From positions 1 through 64,000 of the forward strand of contig JANQNV010000097.1 in assembly GCA_028279425.1 (NCBI GenBank): a DNA stretch of 64,000 nt, read 5' to 3'. Both the position numbers and the translations under genes were made by a program. Origin of the DNA: Longimicrobiales bacterium (GTDB lineage Bacteria; Gemmatimonadota; Gemmatimonadetes; Longimicrobiales; Gaopeijiaceae). Position 1 is the first letter of the stretch; each line of letters opens with the position of its first letter. This document shows positions 1 to 8,411 of the stretch, in pieces. Below the pieces are notes generated by a model. The model saw nothing but the letters and a program-made list of their open reading frames with translations, had not been told where the DNA came from and searched no databases.

Positions 1-154
1 TTCAGGTGTTTCACGACGGCATGCACCTCCGCATCAGCCACGAAGGCGCCATGCCCGCTTCAGGAGGCTGCCGTCGACCCCGACCAGCTGCGCGTACGCC
101 TCGCGAAGGAGCGACGCCGCCGACCACTTCGCCGACGTCATGCGCGAACGCACA

Positions 155-190
155 GCGCCCCGGACGTCCCTGATGGGCGGCCCGGGGCGC
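155..190 (-). terminator. possible factor-assisted terminator hairpin
   Basis: A perfect 9-bp inverted repeat (GCGCCCCGG at 155-163, CCGGGGCGC at 182-190, 18-nt loop) lies just downstream of the coiled-coil gene that ends at 215 on the minus strand. No U-tract follows it, so intrinsic termination is uncertain. The rest of 1-214 holds no convincing gene; short open frames there have shadow-like, arginine-rich composition. Confidence 0.25.
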
Positions 191-214
191 GAAGCGTGAA
201 GCGATACGGCGTCG

Positions 215-895
215 TCAGTTACTCCCCCCCGACGAACGGAGCTGCTCGAGATCTTCGCGGAGGCTCGCCCGCACCGCCTCCAGTGCGGCCTCGAGCTCCT
301 GCACCGCCTGCTCGTCGCGCTCCGACATCGAATCACCGGTGCGCGAGAGGCGCCCCTCGAGCTCGTGCAGTTGCTTCAAGCGGACCTGAACCTGCCGGGC
401 GAGGCGCGCCTCGTTGATCTGCTGGCGGGCCTCGTCGCCGGCTTTTTCGGCGGCCGCGCGCGCCGCGGCGGCCCGGAACCGGGCCTCGTCGAGTTGAAGG
501 CGCGCCCGCTCGACCTGCGCCTCGATCGACGCCCGCCGCTCCAGAACCGCGGCCCGATCGAGCTCGAACTCCCGCTCGAAGCGTATCCGAGCGAGCTCCG
601 CCCTCTCCATCGCCTCCTCGACCTTGCCCTCGATCTCCTGGACGTCGAAGTGGGCGCTGGTGCAGCGTGCACTCGACCCGGAGCGGATCTGAATGGTGCG
701 CGTCGAAACGGCGGCCGACCCCGACGAGAGCCGCACGACCACTCGCGGTGAAGCTTTAGAGGCACAAACCACCTCGACCCGCTCGGCCTGCCGCTCCTCG
801 GAGGCCGACACGAGCGCGGTGGTCACCCCCGAGCCGACCAACGCCCCTCCGGCGATGCACGCTACCGCCACCGCATCCGTTCCCCAACGTCCCAT
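215..895 (-). CDS. membrane-anchored or exported coiled-coil protein of unknown function
   Basis: A protein of 226 aa that I do not recognise. The first 35 residues are hydrophobic (VAVACIAGGALVGSG), consistent with a signal anchor. Residues about 35-90 are polar and Ser/Val-rich. From about 90 to the end it is Ala/Glu/Arg-rich heptad-like sequence, almost certainly a long coiled coil. The start at 895 is chosen because AGAGGTGGAGC lies directly before the ATG; an in-frame extension to 1000 has no such site. It follows the PIG-L gene on the same strand after a 141-bp gap, so it may be the last gene of that transcription unit. The role is unknown; the architecture suggests an envelope structural or adaptor protein. 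Confidence 0.6.
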   Translation of the reverse strand: MGRWGTDAVAVACIAGGALVGSGVTTALVSASEERQAERVEVVCASKASPRVVVRLSSGSAAVSTRTIQIRSGSSARCTSAHFDVQEIEGKVEEAMERAELARIRFEREFELDRAAVLERRASIEAQVERARLQLDEARFRAAAARAAAEKAGDEARQQINEARLARQVQVRLKQLHELEGRLSRTGDSMSERDEQAVQELEAALEAVRASLREDLEQLRSSGGSN

Positions 896-1036
896 GCTCC
901 ACCTCTGCTCTCGGGGCCCCAGGCCCGAACGAATCCTCGACCGCGCCCATTCGCGGCCGATCCCACTCGTACACCACCCGCCTATCATCTGACGCGCCAC
1001 CTCGCGGGAGGGTTGCGCGCGGCAAGTCCAACGGCG

Positions 1037-3721
1037 CTAGCGCCAGTCCTCCGCCTTCAGCGACACCAGGTTGGCGAAGAGGCGATACGCCCCCGCCACA
1101 CCGGCCGGGAACTGCCGAAAGAACGAGATTCCCGTGTATACGTACACCCCGTCTCCGTACGGCGCCACAAGAAGCGAGCCCCGAGTCGGCTCCTCACCCG
1201 GGTCGACGAACTCGAGCTGCGGCTGGAACGTCGGGTCCCAGTCGGCCAGGAAGTACAATCCCCGCTCCTGGACCCAACCGTCGAAGTCGCGCTCCGTCAG
1301 CGCGTTGGGACCCTGGATCACGGGGGACTCGGGATCGACGAAGGCGACGGGCGAGGCCTCGTCGGTGACGCGGGGTGCACCCCGGCTCCCCGGGCTTCGC
1401 ATCGCCACTTCGTAGGGTGCGAACCCACCCGCGGGGTACTCGAATTTATTGTACTGCACGACCACCGTACCGCCCGATCGGGCGAACTCGAGGATGCCCT
1501 CGTTCACCGCAGCCACGTCGGGACGGGTCTCGTACACGCGGATCCCCAGCACCAGCGCATCGAAGTCGGCGTAGTCGGAGGCCTGGATGCGCTCGGGAGA
1601 AAGCACCTCCACGTCGACGCCCATCTGCTGCAGGGCCAACGCTCCGTCGTCGCCCGAACCCATGATGTAGCCCACCTTGAGCCCCTCGGCCGCACGCACG
1701 GGCACGACCGTGACGCGGGTCTCGGAGGTGTCGAAGAAGGCGGTGCGCTCGATGTGGGGATACTGGATGAGGGAGTATCCCTCGTCGTACCGGCGACCGT
1801 CGTCGAGGGTGGCGACCGCCCGGAACACGTGCCGCCCTTCGGCTGCCCCGTCGGGAGTCACGCGAAAGGTCACCGATCGGCTTTCGGCGGGACCTTCGAA
1901 GGCGAAGGGGATCTCCTGCGGTTCGACACGCCAGCCCTGGGGAACCTCGAGTTGGAGGGCTCCGCGGCTGCCGGCGGCGGCTTCGCCACGCACCTCGACG
2001 CTGATGTCGCGGGTTTCGGTCAGTCCGGCGGGCCAGACCGTCACCGCCGGACGGGTGGCCACGGACACGGCCGGGACCACGAGCACCGGCTCGGTGAACT
2101 CGCCCAGCGCCTTGTCGACCCCGACGTAGCGGGCGTCGCGGCGCACCTCGAAGGGCACCGCTCCCACCTCGGGCAGTTCGATGACGGCCTCGACGTGCGC
2201 GCCGATCACCGGGGGTGAGAAGGGCAGGGCCCACAGGCGGGTGTCGTCGGGCCATCGATACAGCTCGCCGTCACGCGCCTCCGTTCGGAAGTACAGCCGG
2301 CTGAGATCCGCATCCATCGGCACCACAACGCGGTAGAGGTCGCGCCTCACCTCGCCGGGCGCGAGCTGCCCTGCCGCCGACTCCTGCACCGAGGTATTCC
2401 ACGTCGAGGGAATCGACAGGCGGGGCCTGACCTCGGAGACCGTGAAGGGCCCTCCGTTCCACGTCTCGACCCGAACCGTCACCGTATCGCCGGGCACGAC
2501 GAGATCGTCGTCGGCGACGGCCCTCACCAGCACGCCGGCCGACTCGAGCATCGCCGAGGTGACCCGCTCGGTACGGGGAGCCAACGCCTGGGCCATCGCG
2601 GAGGCCCCCTCGACACCTTCTGCGCCGACCAATCCCTCCTGGAGGGCGAGGAGCGCCGACCCCAGCGGTGGCGCGGCACGCGACGGGTCGAGGGCCGAGA
2701 GACGTGCCGACGCCTCGTCCACGTGCGCTCGGTACCGCTCGAGCGAGGCCGTGACTTCGGCGGCCACCGCCTCGGGAAGCCCCTCGACCTGCCCCACCAG
2801 CGTCGTGTCGACACCGGCGAAGAAGCCCCCGTCATCGGCAGCGTCGAGACCGGGCGCCACCGAGATCAACGTCAACTGCGACCCGCGCGATCCGAAGGGC
2901 TGGCCGACCCCCATGTCCTGCGACCGATGCTGACTGCGCGAGTCCATCGCGAGCTGAAAGCTGGAGCGGCCCAGGACGGGATCGTACCGACCGGTCTCGA
3001 GGGTGAAGGTTTCGCCTTCGGGAAGACCACGCGTGCGGCGATACAGCTTGGACACCTGCCACGGCTCGAGACCGCGTTCGAACTGTTCGGGGAACCGCGC
3101 TGGGTCGGCGGCCGCCGCGAACGCCTCGCGCGCCATGATGCCCGCCGCCTGGTGCTGACCGTGACCGTCGGCCGGAGTCCCGGCGAAGACCGAGACGATC
3201 ACCTGGGGCCGGAAGTTGCGCACGACCCAGACCACATCGTGGAGGAGCTCCTCGCGGGGCCACTTCCCGAGCGACTCGTCGGCCGTCTTCGAGAAGCCGA
3301 AATCGAAGGCACGTGTGAAGAATTGCCGACCTCCGTCGAGGCGTCGCGCCGCTACCAGTTCGCCCGTGCGGACGACGCCCAGACCTTCGAAGAGCTCAGG
3401 GCCGATCAGGTTCTGGCCCCCGTCTCCTCGGGTCAGCGAGAGGTAGGCGGTCTCGGCGCCCATCCCGCGTGCAAGGGCCGTCAGCAGCGACGTGTCTTCG
3501 TCGTCGGGGTGGGCCGCGATCATCAAGACACGCTTCACGCCGTCCAGCTGCCGGAGCGCGAGCGCGGCCCCCGTCACGCCGCGATCCAGTTCGTCCTGCG
3601 CGGCGAGTGTCGGTGGCGCGACCAGGGCCGCACCCAGCGTGATCGAAAGGACGGCGGCGCCCGCGAGGGGACGGGCGCGCCGAAGGGTGGGAGTACCGGA
3701 CGCGGTCGAGGCTGCACGCAT
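1037..3721 (-). CDS. secreted PIG-L (LmbE-like) family deacetylase
   Basis: An 894-aa protein with an N-terminal signal peptide (hydrophobic residues about 18-40, probable cleavage near TLA-AQ). The LmbE/PIG-L metal site AHPDDE is at residues 70-75, and a second histidine motif GHGQHQAAG lies about 145 residues further on. This family hydrolyses N-acetyl or similar amide groups on sugar-like substrates using zinc. The catalytic domain is only the first third; the remaining ~550 residues resemble the long beta-rich and glutamine-amidotransferase-like C-terminal region seen in large Bacteroidota/Gemmatimonadota members. The start at 3721 gives a proper signal peptide and lies 10 bp after the permease stop. 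An upstream in-frame extension would run through the permease gene. It is co-oriented with the nucleoside-type importer, so substrate release outside the cell followed by uptake is plausible but inferred. Confidence 0.85.
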   Translation of the reverse strand: MRAASTASGTPTLRRARPLAGAAVLSITLGAALVAPPTLAAQDELDRGVTGAALALRQLDGVKRVLMIAAHPDDEDTSLLTALARGMGAETAYLSLTRGDGGQNLIGPELFEGLGVVRTGELVAARRLDGGRQFFTRAFDFGFSKTADESLGKWPREELLHDVVWVVRNFRPQVIVSVFAGTPADGHGQHQAAGIMAREAFAAAADPARFPEQFERGLEPWQVSKLYRRTRGLPEGETFTLETGRYDPVLGRSSFQLAMDSRSQHRSQDMGVGQPFGSRGSQLTLISVAPGLDAADDGGFFAGVDTTLVGQVEGLPEAVAAEVTASLERYRAHVDEASARLSALDPSRAAPPLGSALLALQEGLVGAEGVEGASAMAQALAPRTERVTSAMLESAGVLVRAVADDDLVVPGDTVTVRVETWNGGPFTVSEVRPRLSIPSTWNTSVQESAAGQLAPGEVRRDLYRVVVPMDADLSRLYFRTEARDGELYRWPDDTRLWALPFSPPVIGAHVEAVIELPEVGAVPFEVRRDARYVGVDKALGEFTEPVLVVPAVSVATRPAVTVWPAGLTETRDISVEVRGEAAAGSRGALQLEVPQGWRVEPQEIPFAFEGPAESRSVTFRVTPDGAAEGRHVFRAVATLDDGRRYDEGYSLIQYPHIERTAFFDTSETRVTVVPVRAAEGLKVGYIMGSGDDGALALQQMGVDVEVLSPERIQASDYADFDALVLGIRVYETRPDVAAVNEGILEFARSGGTVVVQYNKFEYPAGGFAPYEVAMRSPGSRGAPRVTDEASPVAFVDPESPVIQGPNALTERDFDGWVQERGLYFLADWDPTFQPQLEFVDPGEEPTRGSLLVAPYGDGVYVYTGISFFRQFPAGVAGAYRLFANLVSLKAEDWR

Positions 3722-3731
3722 GGTGGTCGGT

Positions 3732-4664
3732 CTACTCGTCTTCGCGAGGCCACGGAAGGGCGAGGGCGGCGGGAGCGCGCGAGCGCCCCACCCACCCCGC
3801 GAGGGCGGCCAGGGTGAGGATGTAGGGAAACGCAAGGAAAAGCTGATACCCAATGTCGAGCCCCAGGGTCTGCAGGGCGAACTGGAGCGCCGAGGCGGCG
3901 CCGAAGAACAGCGCCGCCGCGAGCACCAGGAGTGGATTCCAGCGACCGAGCACCACCACCGCGATGGCGATGAAGCCCTTTCCGGCGCTCATCCCCTCGG
4001 CGAAGGTGCCCGTGTGGGCGAGGGCGAGGTGGGCGCCGGCGACCCCGGCGAAGGCCCCGGCGGCGAGACAGGTCCAGGCACGCGTCCAGCGCACCCGGAC
4101 CCCCGCGGCCGCCGAGGCGCCGGGATCCTCGCCCACCGCACGGACGTCGAGACCCCACCGCGTCCGGAAGAGGAACCACCACAGCGCCGGCGCGAGGAGA
4201 TAGGCGAGATAGGTGGTCGGGGCCTGATCGAAGAACACCGACCCGAGGCCCGGAACCCCAGACAAAAGCGGCACCGCCCAGGGGTCGAGCGTAGGTAGTG
4301 TCAGCGCCGTCCCGGTGGCGCCGAACCGGGTCTGATAGATCACCGACGTGAAGCCCAACCCCCCGAGGGTCACCGCCGTGCCCGTGATGATCTGGTCGGT
4401 GTTCAGGACCACGACGAAGAGCACGAACACCGCCGCGACGACGAGTCCGGCGACGGCTCCGACGGCGACCCCGGCTCCCGCCGACCCCGTCGCCAACGCA
4501 CCCAACGCACCTCCGAGGGCGCCCGCGATGATGGAGCCCTCCAGGCCGATGTTGATGACGCCGGCACGCTCCGACAGCGTTTCGCCCAGCGCCGCGAGGG
4601 CGAGTGGCACCCCGAGACGGACCGCCGCCTCGAAGAAGGCGATCGCCGCCGCAACCTCAAGCAC
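3732..4664 (-). CDS. ABC transporter permease, BMP/nucleoside type (second subunit)
   Basis: A 310-aa polytopic inner-membrane protein of the branched-chain-permease superfamily (BPD_transp_2). It shows the family signature near residues 28-45 (LSERAGVINIGLEGS) and roughly eight hydrophobic segments. It resembles the YufQ/NupQ-type second permease of nucleoside importers that use a BMP-family binding protein. It overlaps the other permease gene by 8 bp, which implies co-translation in a four-gene transporter operon. The exact substrate cannot be read from sequence; purine nucleosides are the best-studied ligands for this family. Confidence 0.9.
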   Translation of the reverse strand: MLEVAAAIAFFEAAVRLGVPLALAALGETLSERAGVINIGLEGSIIAGALGGALGALATGSAGAGVAVGAVAGLVVAAVFVLFVVVLNTDQIITGTAVTLGGLGFTSVIYQTRFGATGTALTLPTLDPWAVPLLSGVPGLGSVFFDQAPTTYLAYLLAPALWWFLFRTRWGLDVRAVGEDPGASAAAGVRVRWTRAWTCLAAGAFAGVAGAHLALAHTGTFAEGMSAGKGFIAIAVVVLGRWNPLLVLAAALFFGAASALQFALQTLGLDIGYQLFLAFPYILTLAALAGWVGRSRAPAALALPWPREDE

Positions 4665-5703
4665 CGCCCGACTCCCGCTGACGCACGGTGCGACGCACCA
4701 CGCGGTCGACCACGAGTACGCTGAGGATCACGAGCGCCTGGATCCCCTCGACCCAGGCCGCAGGCACGCCGGCGTCGCGCTGCATGGCCGACGCCCCGCC
4801 TTCGAGGACGCCGAAGATGAAGGCGGTACCGACGACCCCGAGGGGATGAAGACCCGCGAGGAGGGCCACGGCGATGGCCGTGTAGCCATGACCCGGCGAC
4901 AGGCCTTCATAGAGAACGTACGTCACACCCGAGATCTGGACGCCCCCGGCCAAACCCGCCAGCGCCCCCGAGACGAGGAAGGCACCGGCCACGACCCGGA
5001 GGACCGGAATCCTCCCAGCGACGCGAGCGGCGTCGGGAGAGGCGCCGGCAGCACGCACGAAGAAGCCCGCACGCGAGTACCGGGTGGCGAGCCAGAGCAC
5101 CACCGCCAGGCCGAGTGCGACGGCGAACCCCGCGTGCAGTCGGCTGCCCGGCCACACGATCGGAAGGCGGGCCGCATCGGCGATCGACGCGGTCTGCGGG
5201 AAGACCCCACGCGGCTCCTGAAGCGGCCCGTGCACGAGCCAGGCCGCCAGATCGATGGCGACGAAGTTGAGCAGAAGGGTGGTGATCACCTCGCCGACGC
5301 CCAGTCGCAGCTTCATCCAGGCCGGTATCGCGGCCCATGCGGCTCCGGCCGCCAGGGCCGCCATCAAGGGTGCGGCAACGGCCATCGCGGCCGGCCACTC
5401 CCCGACCTGAAGCCCCACCCAGACCGCCGCCACGGCCCCGGCGTACAACTGCCCCTCGGCTCCGATATTCCATACGCCCGCCCGAAACGCGAGCGCGACG
5501 GCCAGGCCCGTGAGCAGGAGGGGTACCGTGCGGACCAGCGTGATGGACAGAACCGCTCCCCGCGAACCCAACGCCCCACCGATCAGGGCGCCGAAGGCCT
5601 CCAGCGGAGGGTATCCCCCGATCGCAAGGGCCAGCGCCGCCAGGGCGAGCGTGATCACGAGTGCGGCGATCGCAGAGACGAGCGGAAGCCAGCGGCCCAT
5701 CAC
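4657..5703 (-). CDS. ABC transporter permease, BMP/nucleoside type (first subunit)
   Basis: A 348-aa membrane protein similar to YufP/NupP permeases, with the family motif FRAGVWNIGAEGQLYAGA near residues 75-90 and about nine hydrophobic segments. It forms the heterodimeric channel with the following permease. The start is GTG at 5703 (GTGA overlap with the ATPase stop) or the ATG three bases later (TGATG). Either start places it in tight translational coupling with the ATPase gene. Confidence 0.9.
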   Translation of the reverse strand: MMGRWLPLVSAIAALVITLALAALALAIGGYPPLEAFGALIGGALGSRGAVLSITLVRTVPLLLTGLAVALAFRAGVWNIGAEGQLYAGAVAAVWVGLQVGEWPAAMAVAAPLMAALAAGAAWAAIPAWMKLRLGVGEVITTLLLNFVAIDLAAWLVHGPLQEPRGVFPQTASIADAARLPIVWPGSRLHAGFAVALGLAVVLWLATRYSRAGFFVRAAGASPDAARVAGRIPVLRVVAGAFLVSGALAGLAGGVQISGVTYVLYEGLSPGHGYTAIAVALLAGLHPLGVVGTAFIFGVLEGGASAMQRDAGVPAAWVEGIQALVILSVLVVDRVVRRTVRQRESGGA

Positions 5704-7190
5704 GTCGTCCCCTCGAGCATGAGTGCGCCGATTCCCTCTCGGTTCTGCGCCTCCCGGGGAACCTCGATCAGACGACCACGAATGAGGACCACCACGCGAT
5801 CCGAGAGCGCGAGAATCTCGTCGAGATCGGTCGACACGAGGACGACACCCGCGGGATCCGCGGCCTCGGTTCGCTCACGAAGCACCCCGTGCACGAACGC
5901 CGCACCCGCGACGTCGAGCCCACGGGTGGGGTTCTCCGCCACGATCAGCGGCGGACGACCCTCGAGCTCACGGGCTACGACCAGTCGCTGCTGGTTCCCG
6001 CCCGAGAGGCTCGATGCGCGCGCACGCGGCCCCGCGGTGCGGATTCCGTAGGCCTCGATCGCAGCACGAGTGCGCTCGGCCACCGCCCTCCACCGCAGGA
6101 GTGCACCCGCCCGGTAGCGCTCGTCGCGGTGAAGTCCGACGGCCATGTTGGACACGAGATCGAACGAAGCCACGAGTCCCTCGCGGCGACGATCCTGAGG
6201 GATGAAGGCGGGCTCCTCCGGCACCTCCGCCCGGCCCACCTCGGGCTCGAGCCGACCCGCCAGAACCAGACAGAGCTCACGCTGGCCGTTGCCTTCGACC
6301 CCCGCCACACCCACGATCTCGCCGGCATGCACCATGAGATCGACCTCGCTGAGCGCCGGTCGCTCGTGTGGCCCCGCCAGGCCGACTCCCTCCAATCGCG
6401 CCACGGTCGCCCCTCGGGCCCAGGCATCGGGTCGCTCCGCCACGGTGACCGGTGCGGAGCCGACCATGGCGACCGACAGGACGCGTGCATCGACCTCGGC
6501 CCGCGCGGCCTCCATCACGGTGCGCCCACCGCGCAGCACCGTGATGCGGTCGGCCACTGCGAGCACCTCGTCGAGCTTGTGCGCGACGAGGAGTACGGCT
6601 CTGCCCTCGTCGGCGAGGCGCCGGAGGAGCTGAAGCAGCCCCTCCACCTCGCCCGGGGCGAGAACCGCCGTCGGCTCGTCGAGCACCAACACCGAGGGGT
6701 CGCGCAACAGGACCTTGAGCACCTCCGCCCTCTGGTGGTCGCCCACACCCAGAGACGACACGAGCGCATCGAGGGGGACCTCTAGGCCCACGCGAGCCGC
6801 GAGCAGCTCGGCTTCGTGCCGGAGGGCCTCGAGGTCGAGTCGCCAGGGCGAGCCCCGCTCCAGTCCGAGCGCGAGATTCTCCAGTACCGTCATCGCCTCG
6901 ACGAGGGCGAAGTGCTGATGCACCATGCCGACGCCCCGGCGCCACCCGTCGCGCGGAGAGCCGATCCGAACGGGCCGCCCGTCGATCTCGATGGTCCCGG
7001 AATCGGGCTGGATGCGTCCCGAGAGGGTGGAGAGAAGGGTCGTCTTGCCGGCCCCGTTTTCCCCGAGAATGGCCGTCACCTCACCGGCGTGCGCGTCGAG
7101 CCGTGCATCGTCGAGAGCGACGACCCTGCCGTACCTCTTCTTCAGTCCCCGGACCGAAACCCGAGGCGGTCGGTCGGACCCGCCGATCAG
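5700..7190 (-). CDS. ABC transporter ATPase with two nucleotide-binding domains (YufO/RbsA type)
   Basis: A 496-aa protein if started at CTG 7190. NBD1 has an A-loop tyrosine (KKRYG, about residue 20), Walker A GENGAGKTT (43-51), a degenerate signature around GVGDHQR and Walker B VLVLDEPTAVL. NBD2 has a degenerate Walker A (GVEGNGQREL) and an intact signature LSGGNQQR, the usual asymmetry of sugar/nucleoside importers. No ATG, GTG or TTG exists in frame between the upstream stop and a GTG at 7079, and starting there would remove the A-loop and the first beta strand. The only sensible start is the CTG that overlaps the TGA of the binding-protein gene (CTGA), preceded by GAGGGG five bases away. 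It energises the two downstream permeases. Confidence 0.88.
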   Translation of the reverse strand: MIGGSDRPPRVSVRGLKKRYGRVVALDDARLDAHAGEVTAILGENGAGKTTLLSTLSGRIQPDSGTIEIDGRPVRIGSPRDGWRRGVGMVHQHFALVEAMTVLENLALGLERGSPWRLDLEALRHEAELLAARVGLEVPLDALVSSLGVGDHQRAEVLKVLLRDPSVLVLDEPTAVLAPGEVEGLLQLLRRLADEGRAVLLVAHKLDEVLAVADRITVLRGGRTVMEAARAEVDARVLSVAMVGSAPVTVAERPDAWARGATVARLEGVGLAGPHERPALSEVDLMVHAGEIVGVAGVEGNGQRELCLVLAGRLEPEVGRAEVPEEPAFIPQDRRREGLVASFDLVSNMAVGLHRDERYRAGALLRWRAVAERTRAAIEAYGIRTAGPRARASSLSGGNQQRLVVARELEGRPPLIVAENPTRGLDVAGAAFVHGVLRERTEAADPAGVVLVSTDLDEILALSDRVVVLIRGRLIEVPREAQNREGIGALMLEGTT

Positions 7191-8257
7191 CCGATCCCCT
7201 CTTCGACGACCGGCACGCTGGGCACCTCGAGCGTCCCCGCCCGGATCGAGTCTCCCGCCACTCGGATCCGATCGATCAACCCGGGAGCGATCTGGTCCAG
7301 CACCGCGGGATTGGGCACGAAGTCGACCACACCTTTGGAGGAGCCCTCGTAGACCGGAGCCCCTCCGAGCTCACCGGCCTGCAGACCCCGGGCGACGGCC
7401 AGGAACGCCCTCGGCATGCGCAGCACGGCACTCCCGAGCGTCACCTCGGGCGCGATGTCGTTCTGATCGCGGTTCATTCCGAGGACCCAGGTCGTCCGGC
7501 CATCCGCGGTCGCCTCGCGCGCCGCCTGGAAGACGCCGAACGACGCTCCGTCGAGGTTGTGGATGAGGACGTCGGCTCCGCGCCCGATCTGGGCCACGGC
7601 CGCCTCCTTGGCTGCCGCCACATCGGTCCAATCCCCCGTGAAGGACTCGAGAACGGTCACATCGGGGCGCACCGCCTTCGCCCCCGCCTCGAACGCCAGG
7701 AAGGTGCCCTGGACCGGCGGGATCTCCACCCCCCCGACCATCCCGACCACCCCGGATTCGGTCATGCCGGCCGCCATCATTCCCGCCTGATAGCTGGCCT
7801 CCCACAGGAGGAACACGATCGGGACCACGTTATCGCCCACTCGTCCCCCACCGCTCACGGCGATCATCATGTCGGGGAACTGAGGACCGACCCGCATCGC
7901 GGCATCCTGATACTCGTACCCGTGGGCGAAGACCAGATCGTAGCCCTCGGCTCCGTAGGCCAGAAAGGCCTCGTCGAACTCGGTCGGGGAGCGGGTCTGC
8001 TGATGGCTCACCTCGGCGCCGAGCGAGTCACCGATCATGAGCAAGCCTTCATAGGCACCCGCATACCAGCCGGCATCGCTGACGGGGCCCGCCGTGAGGA
8101 GAGCGACCCGAAGCGACGCGGACGGCGACCCTGGAGCCGACCCATCCGCACCGTCGGCATCGGCGTTCGAACCGCCGCACGCTCCGACAGACAGGAGTGC
8201 TCCGACCAGGGCCGAAACCCGGGCGATCCGGCGAGATGACCGGCAAAACAGGCGCAT
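7187..8257 (-). CDS. BMP family substrate-binding lipoprotein
   Basis: A 356-aa lipoprotein: an N-terminal positive region (MRLFCRSSRR), a hydrophobic core and the lipobox LSVGAC with Cys at about residue 27. It is followed by a Ser/Asp/Gly-rich linker and a PBP1-type periplasmic-binding fold (VALLTAGPVSDAGWYAGAY, then DLVFAHGYEYQDA). The BMP/PnrA/Med family binds nucleosides, mainly purines, and delivers them to a permease pair. It is the first gene of the operon, followed by the ATPase through a CTGA overlap. The 154-bp upstream gap carries two GC-rich hairpins. Confidence 0.9.
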   Translation of the reverse strand: MRLFCRSSRRIARVSALVGALLSVGACGGSNADADGADGSAPGSPSASLRVALLTAGPVSDAGWYAGAYEGLLMIGDSLGAEVSHQQTRSPTEFDEAFLAYGAEGYDLVFAHGYEYQDAAMRVGPQFPDMMIAVSGGGRVGDNVVPIVFLLWEASYQAGMMAAGMTESGVVGMVGGVEIPPVQGTFLAFEAGAKAVRPDVTVLESFTGDWTDVAAAKEAAVAQIGRGADVLIHNLDGASFGVFQAAREATADGRTTWVLGMNRDQNDIAPEVTLGSAVLRMPRAFLAVARGLQAGELGGAPVYEGSSKGVVDFVPNPAVLDQIAPGLIDRIRVAGDSIRAGTLEVPSVPVVEEGIG

Positions 8258-8326
8258 GATGCGACCCTCGTGGACCTACGTCGTCGATGGACCGGCCCCC
8301 TCGCCGGTCAGATGGACGATCCCGTA

Positions 8327-8365
8327 CCCCCAAAGGGGGGTGCGGGGTGCCGCCCCGCGGGGCGG
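8327..8365. terminator. tandem GC-rich hairpins between NSS transporter and BMP gene
   Basis: CCCCC-aaa-GGGGG (8327-8340) is followed by a perfect 16-bp palindrome CCGCCCCGCGGGGCGG (8350-8365). They sit 3' of the NSS transporter gene and 5' of the BMP lipoprotein gene on the minus strand, so they could stop read-through between the two units. No U-run is present. Confidence 0.35.
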
Positions 8366-8411
8366 GGCGAACCGGCGGCCAACCCGGGGCGCCGGTCCGC
8401 GCTGGCGAGCG

